Assembly: GCA_016839945.1 (NCBI GenBank)
Contig: JAEOTE010000114.1
Coordinates: 1-32,564 of the forward strand
DNA: 32,564 nucleotides
Reading direction: 5' to 3'
From: Candidatus Heimdallarchaeota archaeon
GTDB taxonomy: Archaea; Asgardarchaeota; Heimdallarchaeia; Heimdallarchaeales; Heimdallarchaeaceae
Position numbers and translations under genes: made by a program. This document shows positions 1-8,456 of this stretch, one piece after another (position 1 is the first letter of the stretch; the number at the start of each line of letters is the position of its first letter). The notes under the pieces are model-generated. The model did no database searches. It was not told where the DNA came from and worked only from the letters and a program-made list of their open reading frames with translations.

Positions 1-437
1 ACCATATAGGTATATCAAATTTCACAATTAAAATGCTAGATGAAGCTCAAGAAGCTTGCGATAAACCAATTCTTGCAAACCAAATCGAACATCATCCATA
101 TCTTAAACAGAAGCAATTATTAGAGCATCATAAAAAGAAAGGAGTTCATGTAGTTTCATATTCTCCTTTAGCAAGAGGACAAGCACTTAATGATAAAGTG
201 ATTGAGTATATTGCTAAAAAGAATGAGATGAGTGTAGCTCAAGTGTGTTTAGGTTGGGTAATTAGTAAAGGAGCTATTCCAATTCCTAAAGCAACTAGTT
301 TGGAACACATACAAGATAATTTTGGTGCAAAGGATAAACAAATTCCTTCTGAGGATTTAGAAAAAATAGATGAAATTCAAATCAAAAAAAGAATGGTTCA
401 CCCAATAGTTGTTGCTCCTAAAGAATGGAAAAAATGA
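1..437 (+). CDS. Aldo/keto reductase, C-terminal part (cut by window edge)
   Basis: NAD(P)H-dependent carbonyl reductase of the aldo/keto reductase (AKR) superfamily. Only the last ~145 codons are present: the frame is open from base 3 and begins inside the protein, so the ATG at 33 is an internal methionine. Just upstream of it the frame reads HIGISNF, the AKR signature. Next come NQIEHHPYL and YSPLARG of the barrel core, then IPIPKATS..HIQDN, the NADP-phosphate-binding segment. The tail after EKIDEI is short, as in bacterial and archaeal AKR5-like enzymes. The catalytic Asp/Tyr/Lys lie upstream of the window and cannot be checked. Substrate unknown; the family reduces aldehydes, ketoses and diketones. 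Family assignment is secure. Confidence 0.92.
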   Translation, partial: HIGISNFTIKMLDEAQEACDKPILANQIEHHPYLKQKQLLEHHKKKGVHVVSYSPLARGQALNDKVIEYIAKKNEMSVAQVCLGWVISKGAIPIPKATSLEHIQDNFGAKDKQIPSEDLEKIDEIQIKKRMVHPIVVAPKEWKK

Positions 438-480
438 ATTTCAAAAAAGAGAAAAAAAGAAAAAAGAAATGAATTAGATT

Positions 481-1848
481 TTAAGTTATGCTCATATCTA
501 ACGCTAGGAAGTCATAGAATTCATCAACAGATGAGTAAATTGGACTTAGAGGATATCCATACTTAGGATATATCCAGAAGTTTGAATTTTCAATCGCCAT
601 TGTTCCATAACCACCTATCATGAGATATAGTATATCGGTATCTAGTACTGGAAATTCAGCTTTTGCTATTTTGAATTCAAATTGTCTATGATCTTCTATG
701 CAATTTTCACTTGGACCATAAGAATATGCTATACTATAGTTTCCTGTTGCAATTGTGTTGCCTAGCACTGTAGCCATATCTTGTGCTGTTAATTTTAGTG
801 CAATTTTATCAAATTGAATTTCGTATGGATTAAAATCAAATCCATCTGCATCATTCCACCCACGAAGGGAGAAATAAAACATACCAGTAGAGACATTGAT
901 ATTGAGATGATTAAGATCTACAAATCTAATTGAATAGACATCTGCTGCAAAATCCACGGTTGTTTCAGCCATCACGTAGCTCCAATCACTTATATTTCCA
1001 GGCATTCCTCCATGTTGATCTACTGCGAAGTAGAATGAAGTTGGAATACCAAAATGTCCTGCTGCATCTGCAGTTAAATTCGACATTAAGTTAAGCTCTA
1101 GATCCATATCTACTAAACTTGCTAAGAATGTACTAATTTCCTCGTTTGGAAATTTTTTAGTGATATTTACACCAAAATGTAAATCTAGAAAGCTTCCATT
1201 AAGCCAGATATCTACAGGATCGTAAAACCATGAATTTGCTGTTAAATTCTTATCATCATAATCTTTCCATGTATCGTAGAAATCCCCACTAGCATTTCCT
1301 CTATATACTTCATATAGATCTGTTTGAGGTATAATTGGGATATCATAATAGTCTCTAAAACCTATTCCTGGTATATATTCATGTTCGAATACGCTATCAT
1401 CGCTTACATTATAAAATAAGTATTCATATCCAAAGTCTTCCAAAGCAGAGAAGGCTAACTTTGATCCTTCAGCATCAGCTAATTGGTTTGCAAGCTGAAA
1501 GGTTATCCATTCACCTTCTTTATTATTCGTACGATCAGAACATAAGTCAACAGCAATATAGTAGAAATCATCATCTTCAGCAACAGACAGATAATTCCAT
1601 CCATCAACATTTGATTTGTTTTCTGTTAAATCTAAGTCATTGTCTACGTCCAAGTAAAATGGAATGTTGTAGTAACTACTTCTCATCCATTCTTTTTTTT
1701 CAATAACTCCATCAATTACAGGAGTTAATTTCGTTGGAGATTTATCAAACATCCAATCATTTGCCCAAAACCACCCTACAAAAAATGCTCCGCCTGCGAG
1801 AATTAATACTAGGATGATTGCAAAAAATTTTGTTACGCCACTCGCCAT
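481..1848 (-). CDS. Membrane-anchored surface protein with DOMON/CBM9-like domain
   Basis: A short cytoplasmic N-terminus is followed by one hydrophobic helix (FFAIILVLILAGG and on, about residues 7-30), then ~420 polar residues presumably outside the cell. The segment after the helix (LTPVIDGVIEKKEW ... WNYLSVAEDDDFYYIAVD) has the pattern of CBM9/DOMON-like beta-sandwiches, which often begin with 'P.IDG..D..EW' and contain 'DD.YLYIAV'. Such domains bind sugars, haem or are structural; no ligand can be named. Several N-x-S/T sequons (NLT, NVS, NIS) fit a glycosylated surface protein. I chose the ATG at 1848, preceded by AAGGCG. A TTG ten codons upstream (1878) is in frame and could be a leaderless start from the TATA-like stretch near 1900. 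The remaining ~300 residues are not recognised. Confidence 0.75.
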   Translation of the reverse strand: MASGVTKFFAIILVLILAGGAFFVGWFWANDWMFDKSPTKLTPVIDGVIEKKEWMRSSYYNIPFYLDVDNDLDLTENKSNVDGWNYLSVAEDDDFYYIAVDLCSDRTNNKEGEWITFQLANQLADAEGSKLAFSALEDFGYEYLFYNVSDDSVFEHEYIPGIGFRDYYDIPIIPQTDLYEVYRGNASGDFYDTWKDYDDKNLTANSWFYDPVDIWLNGSFLDLHFGVNITKKFPNEEISTFLASLVDMDLELNLMSNLTADAAGHFGIPTSFYFAVDQHGGMPGNISDWSYVMAETTVDFAADVYSIRFVDLNHLNINVSTGMFYFSLRGWNDADGFDFNPYEIQFDKIALKLTAQDMATVLGNTIATGNYSIAYSYGPSENCIEDHRQFEFKIAKAEFPVLDTDILYLMIGGYGTMAIENSNFWIYPKYGYPLSPIYSSVDEFYDFLALDMSIT

Positions 1849-1968
1849 AATATTCGCCTTTTCTATTTTTTTAAGCAAAGTACTATAATAGTTTAATAAT
1901 ATTTTAATATATCTACGAAATTCAAAATATGTAAATTGCTGTTTTTTTGTTTAAAATAACCAGCAAGA

Positions 1969-1977
1969 TTTTTATGT
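1969..1977 (+). promoter_or_regulatory. TATA box of the Cys-rich membrane protein gene
   Basis: TTTTTATGT lies 24-32 bases before the ATG at 2001, the spacing expected when archaeal transcription starts at or next to the start codon. No SD site is visible, so the mRNA is probably leaderless. Assigned from spacing and composition only. Confidence 0.45.
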
Positions 1978-2000
1978 ATGTCATTCTTATTTAATATTTG

Positions 2001-2405
2001 ATGCAAGAAGATCAACCTCCTCCACAATATTATGCACCCCCTCCATTGGATCCTGAAGAATTAAGGAGAAAAAGAAGAAGAAGGATTATCATATTGGTTA
2101 CTATTATTGTTGGTGGTGTTTTAATTATAGGAGGGATTATTTTTGCGATTTTACTTGCCTTTACAGAAGCTTGCTCGAATTGCGCCAATGCCATTTGTAG
2201 TGCTACTTGTGGTGCAGCATGCGATAATTGTGAACAAAGCTGTTCAAATAGTTGTAATAACTGCTTAACTTGTGAGAATTGTTGTACTAATTGTAGTAGT
2301 TCTTCAATCGATGGTGTTAATGCTCAACCCGCAGAATTTGATGTGAAATCCTTCATTAAATATTTCATGGACTATCTATTTGATTGGTTCAATGATTTAT
2401 TCTGA
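2001..2405 (+). CDS. Small cysteine-rich single-pass membrane protein
   Basis: 134 residues in four parts: a Pro/Tyr-rich N-terminus (PPPQYYAPPP), a strongly basic stretch RRKRRRR (22-28), one transmembrane helix (about 29-54), and a Cys-rich region with 13 cysteines between residues 58 and 98 spaced mostly as CxxC or CxxxC, rich in Asn and Ser. It ends in an aromatic, amphipathic segment (FIKYFMDYLFDWFNDLF). The basic stretch before the helix predicts the N-terminus inside and the Cys-rich part outside. Cysteines at this density could be disulphide-bonded or bind metal; the sequence does not decide. I recognise no family. Start is the ATG at 2001 (a TTG immediately upstream is in frame). Its 3' end overlaps the convergent gene by 9 bp. 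Confidence 0.72.
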   Translation: MQEDQPPPQYYAPPPLDPEELRRKRRRRIIILVTIIVGGVLIIGGIIFAILLAFTEACSNCANAICSATCGAACDNCEQSCSNSCNNCLTCENCCTNCSSSSIDGVNAQPAEFDVKSFIKYFMDYLFDWFNDLF

Positions 2406-3026
2406 AGAGGTTTCCTTCCTAATTTGTGATGAAACCAATTCATTCAATTTCTTGATTTTTATATTAGTATTCTTATCTGGACAACATGGGATTTCAGCTG
2501 TATGTAAAGGACATGTGCTACATTTTCTCTTATTATGTCCTTTACCTCTTATCAAACCATATACTGCAAAACCTGCAAAGAGAAATAAAAACAATATAAT
2601 TTGTAACCACCATAATCTTAAGTAAAATATCAAAGCTAGATATGCACCTAATCCTATACCTGCTGAGCTTCTGAAGAATGTTTTCATTAATTTGGTTGAA
2701 GGTCGTACAACAAAGTGAACAAGAGCTGAAAAACAACTATATAAAAACAATATACCCAGAATTAATGGTATGGTTTTGAAGATACTTGGTATTGTCATAT
2801 AAATTATCAGAGATAGAAAAATAGTAGAATACAAGCTAGTACAACCAACACACAATTTTAGTTTTCCTACATTATAATAATGTTCTTTGTATTGACTGCA
2901 TGTAGGATGGTGTGCAAACCTCTTCCATGCTGTAACTTTCATCATTTCTAAGTATATATGAAAAGGAGTAATTCGAGATAGGTTGATCTCTTCATTCAGA
3001 TAAGGAGATTCTATCTCTTCTGTCAT
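2397..3026 (-). CDS. Multi-pass membrane protein with two cysteine motifs (DUF2085-like)
   Basis: 209 residues. The N-terminal part has HHPTC (39-43) followed by LCVGCTSLY (58-66), which resembles the CH.xP...(L/P)VCARCTGIY signature of DUF2085 membrane proteins, of unknown function. Three or four hydrophobic segments follow (about 64-84, 86-107, 122-160). A cytoplasmic-looking tail carries a second motif, CSTCP (169-173) and CC (181-182). Two conserved-looking cysteine groups flanking the membrane part suggest metal or Fe-S binding or redox, but this is inference. The start is well supported: ATG at 3026 follows GGTGATT, an archaeal SD sequence. It is convergent with, and overlaps by 9 bp, the Cys-rich membrane protein. 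Confidence 0.7.
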   Translation of the reverse strand: MTEEIESPYLNEEINLSRITPFHIYLEMMKVTAWKRFAHHPTCSQYKEHYYNVGKLKLCVGCTSLYSTIFLSLIIYMTIPSIFKTIPLILGILFLYSCFSALVHFVVRPSTKLMKTFFRSSAGIGLGAYLALIFYLRLWWLQIILFLFLFAGFAVYGLIRGKGHNKRKCSTCPLHTAEIPCCPDKNTNIKIKKLNELVSSQIRKETSSE

Positions 3027-3095
3027 TTAATCACCGATATAATTTAACATAGTTGGTTGAAATATATAATATTTGTCTGAAATCATTGTCAGATG

Positions 3096-3725
3096 CTAGA
3101 TGTCTTTTAACATTGCCCAGTTTGTAATGTTTGTTTCTGGGATTATTCTTTCATCTATTAGCTTGAATCCAAGGTGCTCATAGAGTGCGACATTTCCTTC
3201 AAAATTAGTTTCCAGAAAAACAGGATACTTCTCTCTTTCAATTCTTTCTAACATTGGTTTGATTAACTTACTCCCATAGCCTTTACCTTGATGTTCAGGA
3301 TCTATTCCTATATTTGCTAAATACCAATGAGGTTTTTTGACAAGCTCTTTATGAAGATCAGTTATATGCTTAGTAATTTCTTCTATCTTTCTAATAGGTA
3401 ATACTCTCTCATCTTTCTGCATCGAAAGCATTCTACCCATTTTCAGCGCTCCACTCCTTAAAGAACGCCAAAAACTCATATGTTCTTTATGAGGAGGTAA
3501 CCATTTTGAGGTTCCTTCTATATTGCTTGTAGGTGCATACACTTCACCACATCTAATTCCATCACGTAATAGATATTCCCAAAGAAAGGGAGAATAGGTT
3601 CTTCTTTCTTCTTCATCAGGATATATTAAGCAAATTAGAGGATCATTATGAAAAGCTCTAGTAAGAACTAATGATGCTTTTTTAAGATCTTTCTTAGTAA
3701 GTAAGTATAAATCTTTGATAATCAT
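3096..3725 (-). CDS. GNAT-family N-acetyltransferase
   Basis: 209 residues, the usual GNAT size with a long N-terminal half. Motif A is clear: IGIDPEHQGKGYGSKLI (139-155) contains the acetyl-CoA pyrophosphate-binding Q-x-x-G-x-G loop. Motif B follows as LYEHLGFKLI (181-190). The opening part (LTRAFHNDPL..IYPDEEER) resembles GNATs related to PuuB/Rv-type small-molecule acetyltransferases, where an 'AF..DP...W..P' segment is common. The acceptor is unknown: small amines, antibiotics and protein N-termini are all possible. It stands alone, about 70 bp from its downstream neighbour, with its own AT-rich leader. Confidence 0.88.
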   Translation of the reverse strand: MIIKDLYLLTKKDLKKASLVLTRAFHNDPLICLIYPDEEERRTYSPFLWEYLLRDGIRCGEVYAPTSNIEGTSKWLPPHKEHMSFWRSLRSGALKMGRMLSMQKDERVLPIRKIEEITKHITDLHKELVKKPHWYLANIGIDPEHQGKGYGSKLIKPMLERIEREKYPVFLETNFEGNVALYEHLGFKLIDERIIPETNITNWAMLKDI

Positions 3726-3841
3726 AAGTATCTAAGTAAAGGATATAGATTTCTATAAAAAAGTGTCTAAGAAGCAATAAAAGGATTGTAAAATCATAAA
3801 AGAAAAGAAAATAGTGAGTATAATATTGTACCTATAATTTA

Positions 3842-4246
3842 TTATTCTTCGTCTTCTTCGTCTTCTTCATCTTCTTCTATTTCTGTTTCTTCAAAAACTT
3901 CTTCAATAATTTCGTTTCTTAGTTCATACATAACTTCATAGGTTTTTTCAACAATCGCTGAAACCAAATCAGCTAGAACTTTTTTAGTTTCTTTTGTTAC
4001 AATTCTTGCCAATTTCTCACCGATAATGAATTTTTGTACTTCAGTCATGTCTTCTGAAATATCTTCAGGTATTGTTTTGGCAACTTTTTTCTTGACAGAG
4101 TTTTGAACTTTTTCTGTTATCATTTTTAATTTATCTTCAGTGATATATTCTCCTAGACCATCTTCAATTTCTTCTTCTATTTCTTCCATAACTTCATCAA
4201 AAATAGTCTTTCCAAGTTCAGATAGTTTTATTTCTTCCTCATTCAT
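3842..4246 (-). CDS. Acidic helical protein with Glu/Asp-rich tail
   Basis: About 134 residues, almost entirely charged and helix-forming. Long runs of E, K, I and V with heptad-like spacing suggest a coiled coil or helical bundle, and the protein ends in a low-complexity tail of alternating E and D (EEDEEDEEDEE). There is no signal peptide or membrane helix. I recognise no family. The ATG at 4246 is preferred over the in-frame GTG at 4255 because that GTG is part of GTGAT, an SD sequence four bases before the ATG. The acidic tail is encoded by a short GAA/GAC repeat. It sits between the hydrolase and GNAT genes on the same strand, possibly co-transcribed with the hydrolase (58 bp gap). Confidence 0.68.
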   Translation of the reverse strand: MNEEEIKLSELGKTIFDEVMEEIEEEIEDGLGEYITEDKLKMITEKVQNSVKKKVAKTIPEDISEDMTEVQKFIIGEKLARIVTKETKKVLADLVSAIVEKTYEVMYELRNEIIEEVFEETEIEEDEEDEEDEE

Positions 4247-4304
4247 ATAAATCACAACGTTGTAAGTTTTGTTTGTATGATATCAATAAAAAAATTATGA
4301 TGAG

Positions 4305-5165
4305 TTAGTATTCTGATAGTTTGTTATAGATGAAGTCTGCAATACCAGCAGAATGAGTAAATTTATTTGTCTTTAAATCAACAATTTCGGAGTTCTTTAT
4401 CAAAGAAGCTATTTTATTTGTAACGATTGTTCTGTGTAATTTATCTTCGCTTTCATCAATCACTAGGACTCTACTTTCTATTCCTGCATAAATATCCCAG
4501 AATTTCTTGAAAGCAAATCTTGTAAGGAATTTTTTCCATTTTTTTGGTACTGCTTCTTCAATTACTCTAATGTATTTAGCAGCTTGAACTTTATCTTCAC
4601 TCTTAAATTTATTAATCCAAAATCTACCAATAGGTGCAAAAGGACGGAAAAGAAATGAGGGGACAATATAAAGCAGATACCTAAAAGGGACAGGCATATC
4701 TACCTTACTCATAGGACCTACTAAAATTGTTAAAAATGGATTGATTTTCTTCTTATACAATGCATCAGCGTTTAATACCGCTCCAAATGAAGAACTGAAA
4801 AAAACTATTTCTTTAGGATCTAATTTTAGAATCTCGGGTACTTCAATTAGATCTGAAGACATTCTATCAAGTGTACCTTTAGATTTCTTTGCTAATTTAC
4901 TAGATTTTTTTTCTCTCGTCTCTATATAATAAATATCAAAGTAGTCTTTTGCTTTCATTAAGAATTCGTCCCACCCCAATACAATAGAACCCCAGCCAGG
5001 AACAACAACTAGCTTAAATGGGCTTTTATCTTTTCCTTCTGCTTTTGTATGAAGAACTAGAATCTGAGAATCATCTGAAACAGTAATCATTTTTTCTTCT
5101 GCAATTTTCTCATATTCAGCTATCATCTTCAAGCGGAAAGCTGATTCATCATGATCTAAAGTCAT
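4305..5165 (-). CDS. Alpha/beta-hydrolase-fold protein
   Basis: 286 residues. VVVPGWGS (53-60) occupies the place of the oxyanion 'HG' strand-loop. FFSSSFGAV (122-130) is the nucleophile elbow, with Ser126 as the predicted nucleophile; the usual first glycine of G-x-S-x-G is serine here. VLVIDESED (about 234-241) supplies the acid and FTHSAG (269-274) the histidine, in the expected order. A cap-like insert with basic and aromatic residues lies between elbow and acid. No signal peptide, so a cytoplasmic esterase, lipase or thioesterase-like enzyme is likely; substrate unknown. Start: ATG at 5165 with AGGAA about 5 bases upstream. Confidence 0.78.
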   Translation of the reverse strand: MTLDHDESAFRLKMIAEYEKIAEEKMITVSDDSQILVLHTKAEGKDKSPFKLVVVPGWGSIVLGWDEFLMKAKDYFDIYYIETREKKSSKLAKKSKGTLDRMSSDLIEVPEILKLDPKEIVFFSSSFGAVLNADALYKKKINPFLTILVGPMSKVDMPVPFRYLLYIVPSFLFRPFAPIGRFWINKFKSEDKVQAAKYIRVIEEAVPKKWKKFLTRFAFKKFWDIYAGIESRVLVIDESEDKLHRTIVTNKIASLIKNSEIVDLKTNKFTHSAGIADFIYNKLSEY

Positions 5166-5262
5166 AGAGGTTCCTTTCCAGTTATCCTTGAGTAAAAAAG
5201 TTACTTATAAAATTTTATGGTCAAAAGAATGTAAATGAAGTTTAAACCATTATAGATACAAC

Positions 5263-5272
5263 TTTTTATACA
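5263..5272 (+). promoter_or_regulatory. TATA box of the AKR-like gene
   Basis: TTTTTATACA lies 23-32 bases before the ATG at 5295, a spacing that predicts a leaderless or near-leaderless transcript. About 50 bp upstream on the same stretch, ATAAAATTTTAT (5205-5216) is a perfect 12-bp palindrome well placed to serve as the TATA box of the divergent hydrolase gene. Confidence 0.45.
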
Positions 5273-5294
5273 ATAATATTTTCACAGTTATGCT

Positions 5295-6215
5295 ATGGCT
5301 AGAAATACAAACAATAGACTTGAATCAAATGGAGTTAATCTTAGTTCTCTTGGTCTGGGGATAGAGCATTTTGCAAGAGGTGTTAGAAGTTTAAAAGATT
5401 TATCTAGAGATGAGAATTCAAAGTTAATAATCGAGGAAGCCTATAAGTTAGGAATCACACATTTTGATCTAGTCTTCAATCTACCTTATTTCTTCCAAGT
5501 TTTCAAAGAATTTATCAAAGATAAACGAAAGAAGATCACTTTTACAACTCATCTTGGTAGTTATTTTAATGAGAAAGCTAATGGTCATTCAAAAACTCGA
5601 TCTTTAAATATAATTCAATCAACTTATGATGGAATGCTAGAAAGTCTGGATGTTGATTATGCTGATATTGCTTTAATCCAGTTTGTTACTCATAAGGATG
5701 ATTTTGAAGATATTATCAAGAGAGGTATTCTAGATTATGCTCTTCAATTGAAAAAAGAAGGAAAAGCTAAAGCTGTAGGTGTAAGTGCTCATAAACCAGA
5801 TTTGTTAATGAAAATGATAGAAAAAAGAGATTTCGATGTTATAATGTTTCCACTCAACTTTGCAACAGGATCTATGGATTCAACAAAAAGACTATTGAAA
5901 GAATGCAAACAAGAAAACATAGCAGTTATTGGAATTAAGAATCTGCTAAAAGGTAAGGCCTTTAGCACAAAAAGAACCAACTATCCAGCATACTTCTGCG
6001 CTGGGAATAGATTTTCAATAAAATTAGATGTACCAGCTACTCCTGCAGAATGTTTTAATTATGGGTTTGATATGGGAGCTGATACTTTAGTTTTTGGCGT
6101 AAAAACTGTTGATGAGTTAAAAAACAACATGCGATCATATGATGAAGAGAGTATACCTAAAAACTATTCTAAAACTCTCAAACATTTTGAGGAAACTATA
6201 CAATCTTCGCAATAA
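5295..6215 (+). CDS. Aldo/keto-reductase-fold protein with altered catalytic residues
   Basis: 306 residues covering a whole AKR (TIM) barrel: LSSLGLGIEHFARG at the start, AYKLGITHFDLVF (49-61), DYADIALIQFVTH (121-133), GKAKAVGVSAHKPDLL, DVIMFPLNF, and C-terminal TPAECFNYGFDMGADTLVFGVKTVDEL. AKR enzymes use Asp-Tyr-Lys-His. Here the Asp is kept (D58), but the position five residues on is Leu63, not Tyr; the segment that usually reads 'ATK' is TTH (84-86); and the His of 'DLYLIH' is Gln129. The protein may therefore have a different chemistry or be a non-catalytic barrel. There is no C-terminal Fe-S motif of the kind found in ferredoxin-type AKRs. Own promoter, monocistronic. Confidence 0.82.
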   Translation: MARNTNNRLESNGVNLSSLGLGIEHFARGVRSLKDLSRDENSKLIIEEAYKLGITHFDLVFNLPYFFQVFKEFIKDKRKKITFTTHLGSYFNEKANGHSKTRSLNIIQSTYDGMLESLDVDYADIALIQFVTHKDDFEDIIKRGILDYALQLKKEGKAKAVGVSAHKPDLLMKMIEKRDFDVIMFPLNFATGSMDSTKRLLKECKQENIAVIGIKNLLKGKAFSTKRTNYPAYFCAGNRFSIKLDVPATPAECFNYGFDMGADTLVFGVKTVDELKNNMRSYDEESIPKNYSKTLKHFEETIQSSQ

Positions 6216-6338
6216 AACAGTATTTTGAAAAAAAAGCATCAAAATGAACAAAAAAAACGGTTCTACCCTAAGGTTTATACATTAGAACACTAGAAAGTGA
6301 TTAGAAACGTTAATTCTTTGAATTACAACAAGTAAATT

Positions 6339-6584
6339 ATGAAGAATTCACGTTCTGTAATAGTATTAAAAGATGTGAAAATATTGAAAGGCGAAGTTAT
6401 TAAGAAAATTGATAACCGCGGATTTGGTTTTCTTAAATCTGAAGAATTGGAAGATGAAATTTTCTTTCATTTCTCTGAATTGAAAGATACAGATTTTGAA
6501 TCTCTAAAAATAGGACAAATAGTTGAATTTGAAATCAAAGACGATCCAAGAGGACCACAAGCTGCAGAAATAAAATTAGCTTAG
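6339..6584 (+). CDS. Cold-shock-domain nucleic-acid-binding protein
   Basis: 81 residues: a 15-residue N-terminal extension and then one cold-shock domain (LKGEVIKKIDNRGFGFL...). RNP1 is GFGFL (28-32) and RNP2 is IFFHFS (41-46), the aromatic strands that stack on single-stranded RNA or DNA; the domain closes with GQIVEFEIKDDPRGPQAAEIKL. Proteins of this type act as RNA chaperones or translation regulators. Length is slightly above CspA (~70). A TATA-like TTTATACA at 6273-6280 would give a leader of about 40 nt, unlike the leaderless neighbours. The leader contains the small inverted repeat TAATTC-TTT-GAATTA (6311-6325). Confidence 0.92.
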   Translation: MKNSRSVIVLKDVKILKGEVIKKIDNRGFGFLKSEELEDEIFFHFSELKDTDFESLKIGQIVEFEIKDDPRGPQAAEIKLA

Positions 6585-6730
6585 ATTAATTGAAAAGTTA
6601 AATCTTAATTGTTTAAATCAGTAAATGTTTTTCAAGAGATTTTTAACTACTAATTATCTCGTGAAAAAATGATGTAGGTTGATAAATTGATTTTTTCTTT
6701 TTATTGATTCTTACACTTTCTTAGTGGGAA

Positions 6731-6741
6731 CTATATAAAAA
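6731..6741 (+). promoter_or_regulatory. TATA box of the DUF362 gene
   Basis: CTATATAAAAA is a textbook archaeal TATA box, about 40-48 bases before the ATG at 6779. Transcription would start near 6758-6762, leaving a short leader of about 20 nt without an SD site. Confidence 0.55.
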
Positions 6742-6778
6742 GATCCTATAATTTTTCTAAAAATACTTATCAAGATTT

Positions 6779-8440
6779 ATGCTCCTAGTTATTTTACATA
6801 TGAAATCTCCAAAAGATAACACAAAAATCAAAAAAAGTGAGAATTCTATTGATTTCAGTCAAAAGCCTAAAAACACAAAATGGAAAAAAATTCAGAAAAG
6901 CCTTCTCGTTTTTGGAATGTTAAATCTTTTGTGGTTTATTTTCAGAACTGGTACAAAACCATCGAGAATTGTATATCCGTGTCAGCGTGCAGCTTTGAAG
7001 AATATTTCAATCAGTTTTGCATCATTAATCCCTGTGTTCTCTCTGTCTATGATCTGGCTTAAACTTAAAACTTTGTTTTCTTTTGGAAGACCTCTCTTTT
7101 TTGTTCTACTAGTTTTTACTCCAATAAGCTCTGGCATCATTTTACAAGTGAATTATTCATATGAAGCAGTTAATTTGGATATTAAAACTATAGAATCAGT
7201 AGCAGGAAATGCATCTGATATTTTTATTGTAAACGGCCCTGAGGTGGCACATGTTAATGATTTAATTGACCTAATGAATTCGTATAATCTTTCTTTTTAT
7301 CAGTCTAATACTGAAGGAGATACTCAAGGACCTGATGGATTAATAGCTTCAGCAGATGTTGTACTACTAAAAGTCAACTGCCAATGGGATAGACGCGGTG
7401 GAACGAACACAGACATGTTGAAAGAGCTCATACAAGCAATTGTAGATCATCCTGATGGATTTAATGGAGAAATAATCGTAGCAGATAATGGTCAAGGTCG
7501 AGGAAGTTTGGATTGGAGTAGTACGAATTCTGAATTTAAGAACCAATCAGCTCAAGATGTTGTGGATATCTTTTCATCATCATTCAAAATTTCTACATAT
7601 TTATGGGATTATATTAATGCAATTGAAGTAGACGAATATTCTTTGGGTGACATTAATGATGGTTACATTCTTTATGATATTGCTGATCCTGAAACAGATA
7701 TTTTTGCATCATATCCTAAATTCCAGACAGATTTCGGGACTAATGTTAGTTTCAAAGAAGGAATCTGGAATGGACTAACCTATGAAAAGAAGTTGAAGGT
7801 GATTAACCTACCAGTTCTCAAATCACATTCAGGTTACGGTGTTACTGCAACTTTAAAGAATTATATGGGTGTTCAAAGTGAAGACCTAGCGAATGGTCAT
7901 AACACAGTTGCAACTGGAGGAATGGGCACTTTAATGGTTGAATGTGGTCTTCCTACTTTGAATATTATTGATGCTATCTGGATAAATGCAAATCCTGAAA
8001 GCTCATTAGCTGAAGGACCTTATACAAGCTATTCTGCAGCAACAAGAGTAGATATGTTGATTGCAGGATTAGATCCGGTTGCATTAGATTATTGGTCAGC
8101 TAAGAATATACTAATGCCAGCAGCTAACTTAACAGGTCATACTGATTGCTTTTCGTTAGATCCAGATAGTTCTGATAGTACTGGACTAAACGAAGCTTTT
8201 GGTGTATGGCTTAACAGAACTCGAGACGAACTTATCAGAGCAGGTTATAATGTTACAACAAATACTCAATACATGAACATTTATGCTAATTCATATACAC
8301 CAGACTTTGAACCAAAAAATAAGAAATACTTGTGGATTAGTATAACAGGAGGATCAATAGCAGGATTGATTCTAGCTGCAGGAATAGTAATGAAAGTAAA
8401 AGGAATAAAAATAAAAGAACTCTTTCGAAAAAAAACCTGA
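6779..8440 (+). CDS. Membrane-bound DUF362-domain protein
   Basis: 553 residues. N-terminal hydrophobic segments (about 41-56, 76-94, 104-124) are followed by a large DUF362 (COG2006) domain, then a C-terminal helix (about 522-540) with a basic tail. DUF362 landmarks: SADVVLLKVNCQW (191-203), LKVINLPVLKSHSGYGVT (339-356), LKNYMG (359-364), NIIDAIWINANPE (395-407) and AGLDPVALDYWSAK (429-442). The segment RTGTKPSRIVYPCQRAA (56-72) between helices is typical of membrane-anchored members. DUF362 proteins often sit near or are fused to ferredoxin domains and may handle Fe-S clusters, but function is not established; no ferredoxin motif is present here. The catalytic-looking domain is probably outside the membrane. 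Start ATG 6779; ATG 6800 is an alternative. Confidence 0.88.
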   Translation: MLLVILHMKSPKDNTKIKKSENSIDFSQKPKNTKWKKIQKSLLVFGMLNLLWFIFRTGTKPSRIVYPCQRAALKNISISFASLIPVFSLSMIWLKLKTLFSFGRPLFFVLLVFTPISSGIILQVNYSYEAVNLDIKTIESVAGNASDIFIVNGPEVAHVNDLIDLMNSYNLSFYQSNTEGDTQGPDGLIASADVVLLKVNCQWDRRGGTNTDMLKELIQAIVDHPDGFNGEIIVADNGQGRGSLDWSSTNSEFKNQSAQDVVDIFSSSFKISTYLWDYINAIEVDEYSLGDINDGYILYDIADPETDIFASYPKFQTDFGTNVSFKEGIWNGLTYEKKLKVINLPVLKSHSGYGVTATLKNYMGVQSEDLANGHNTVATGGMGTLMVECGLPTLNIIDAIWINANPESSLAEGPYTSYSAATRVDMLIAGLDPVALDYWSAKNILMPAANLTGHTDCFSLDPDSSDSTGLNEAFGVWLNRTRDELIRAGYNVTTNTQYMNIYANSYTPDFEPKNKKYLWISITGGSIAGLILAAGIVMKVKGIKIKELFRKKT

Positions 8441-8456
8441 AAAAAGAAAGATGTTG

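Noticed and set aside
6311-6325. Riboswitch or thermosensor in the cold-shock gene leader
   Set aside because: Only a 6-base inverted repeat (TAATTC/GAATTA) is seen; such short AT-rich repeats are expected by chance.
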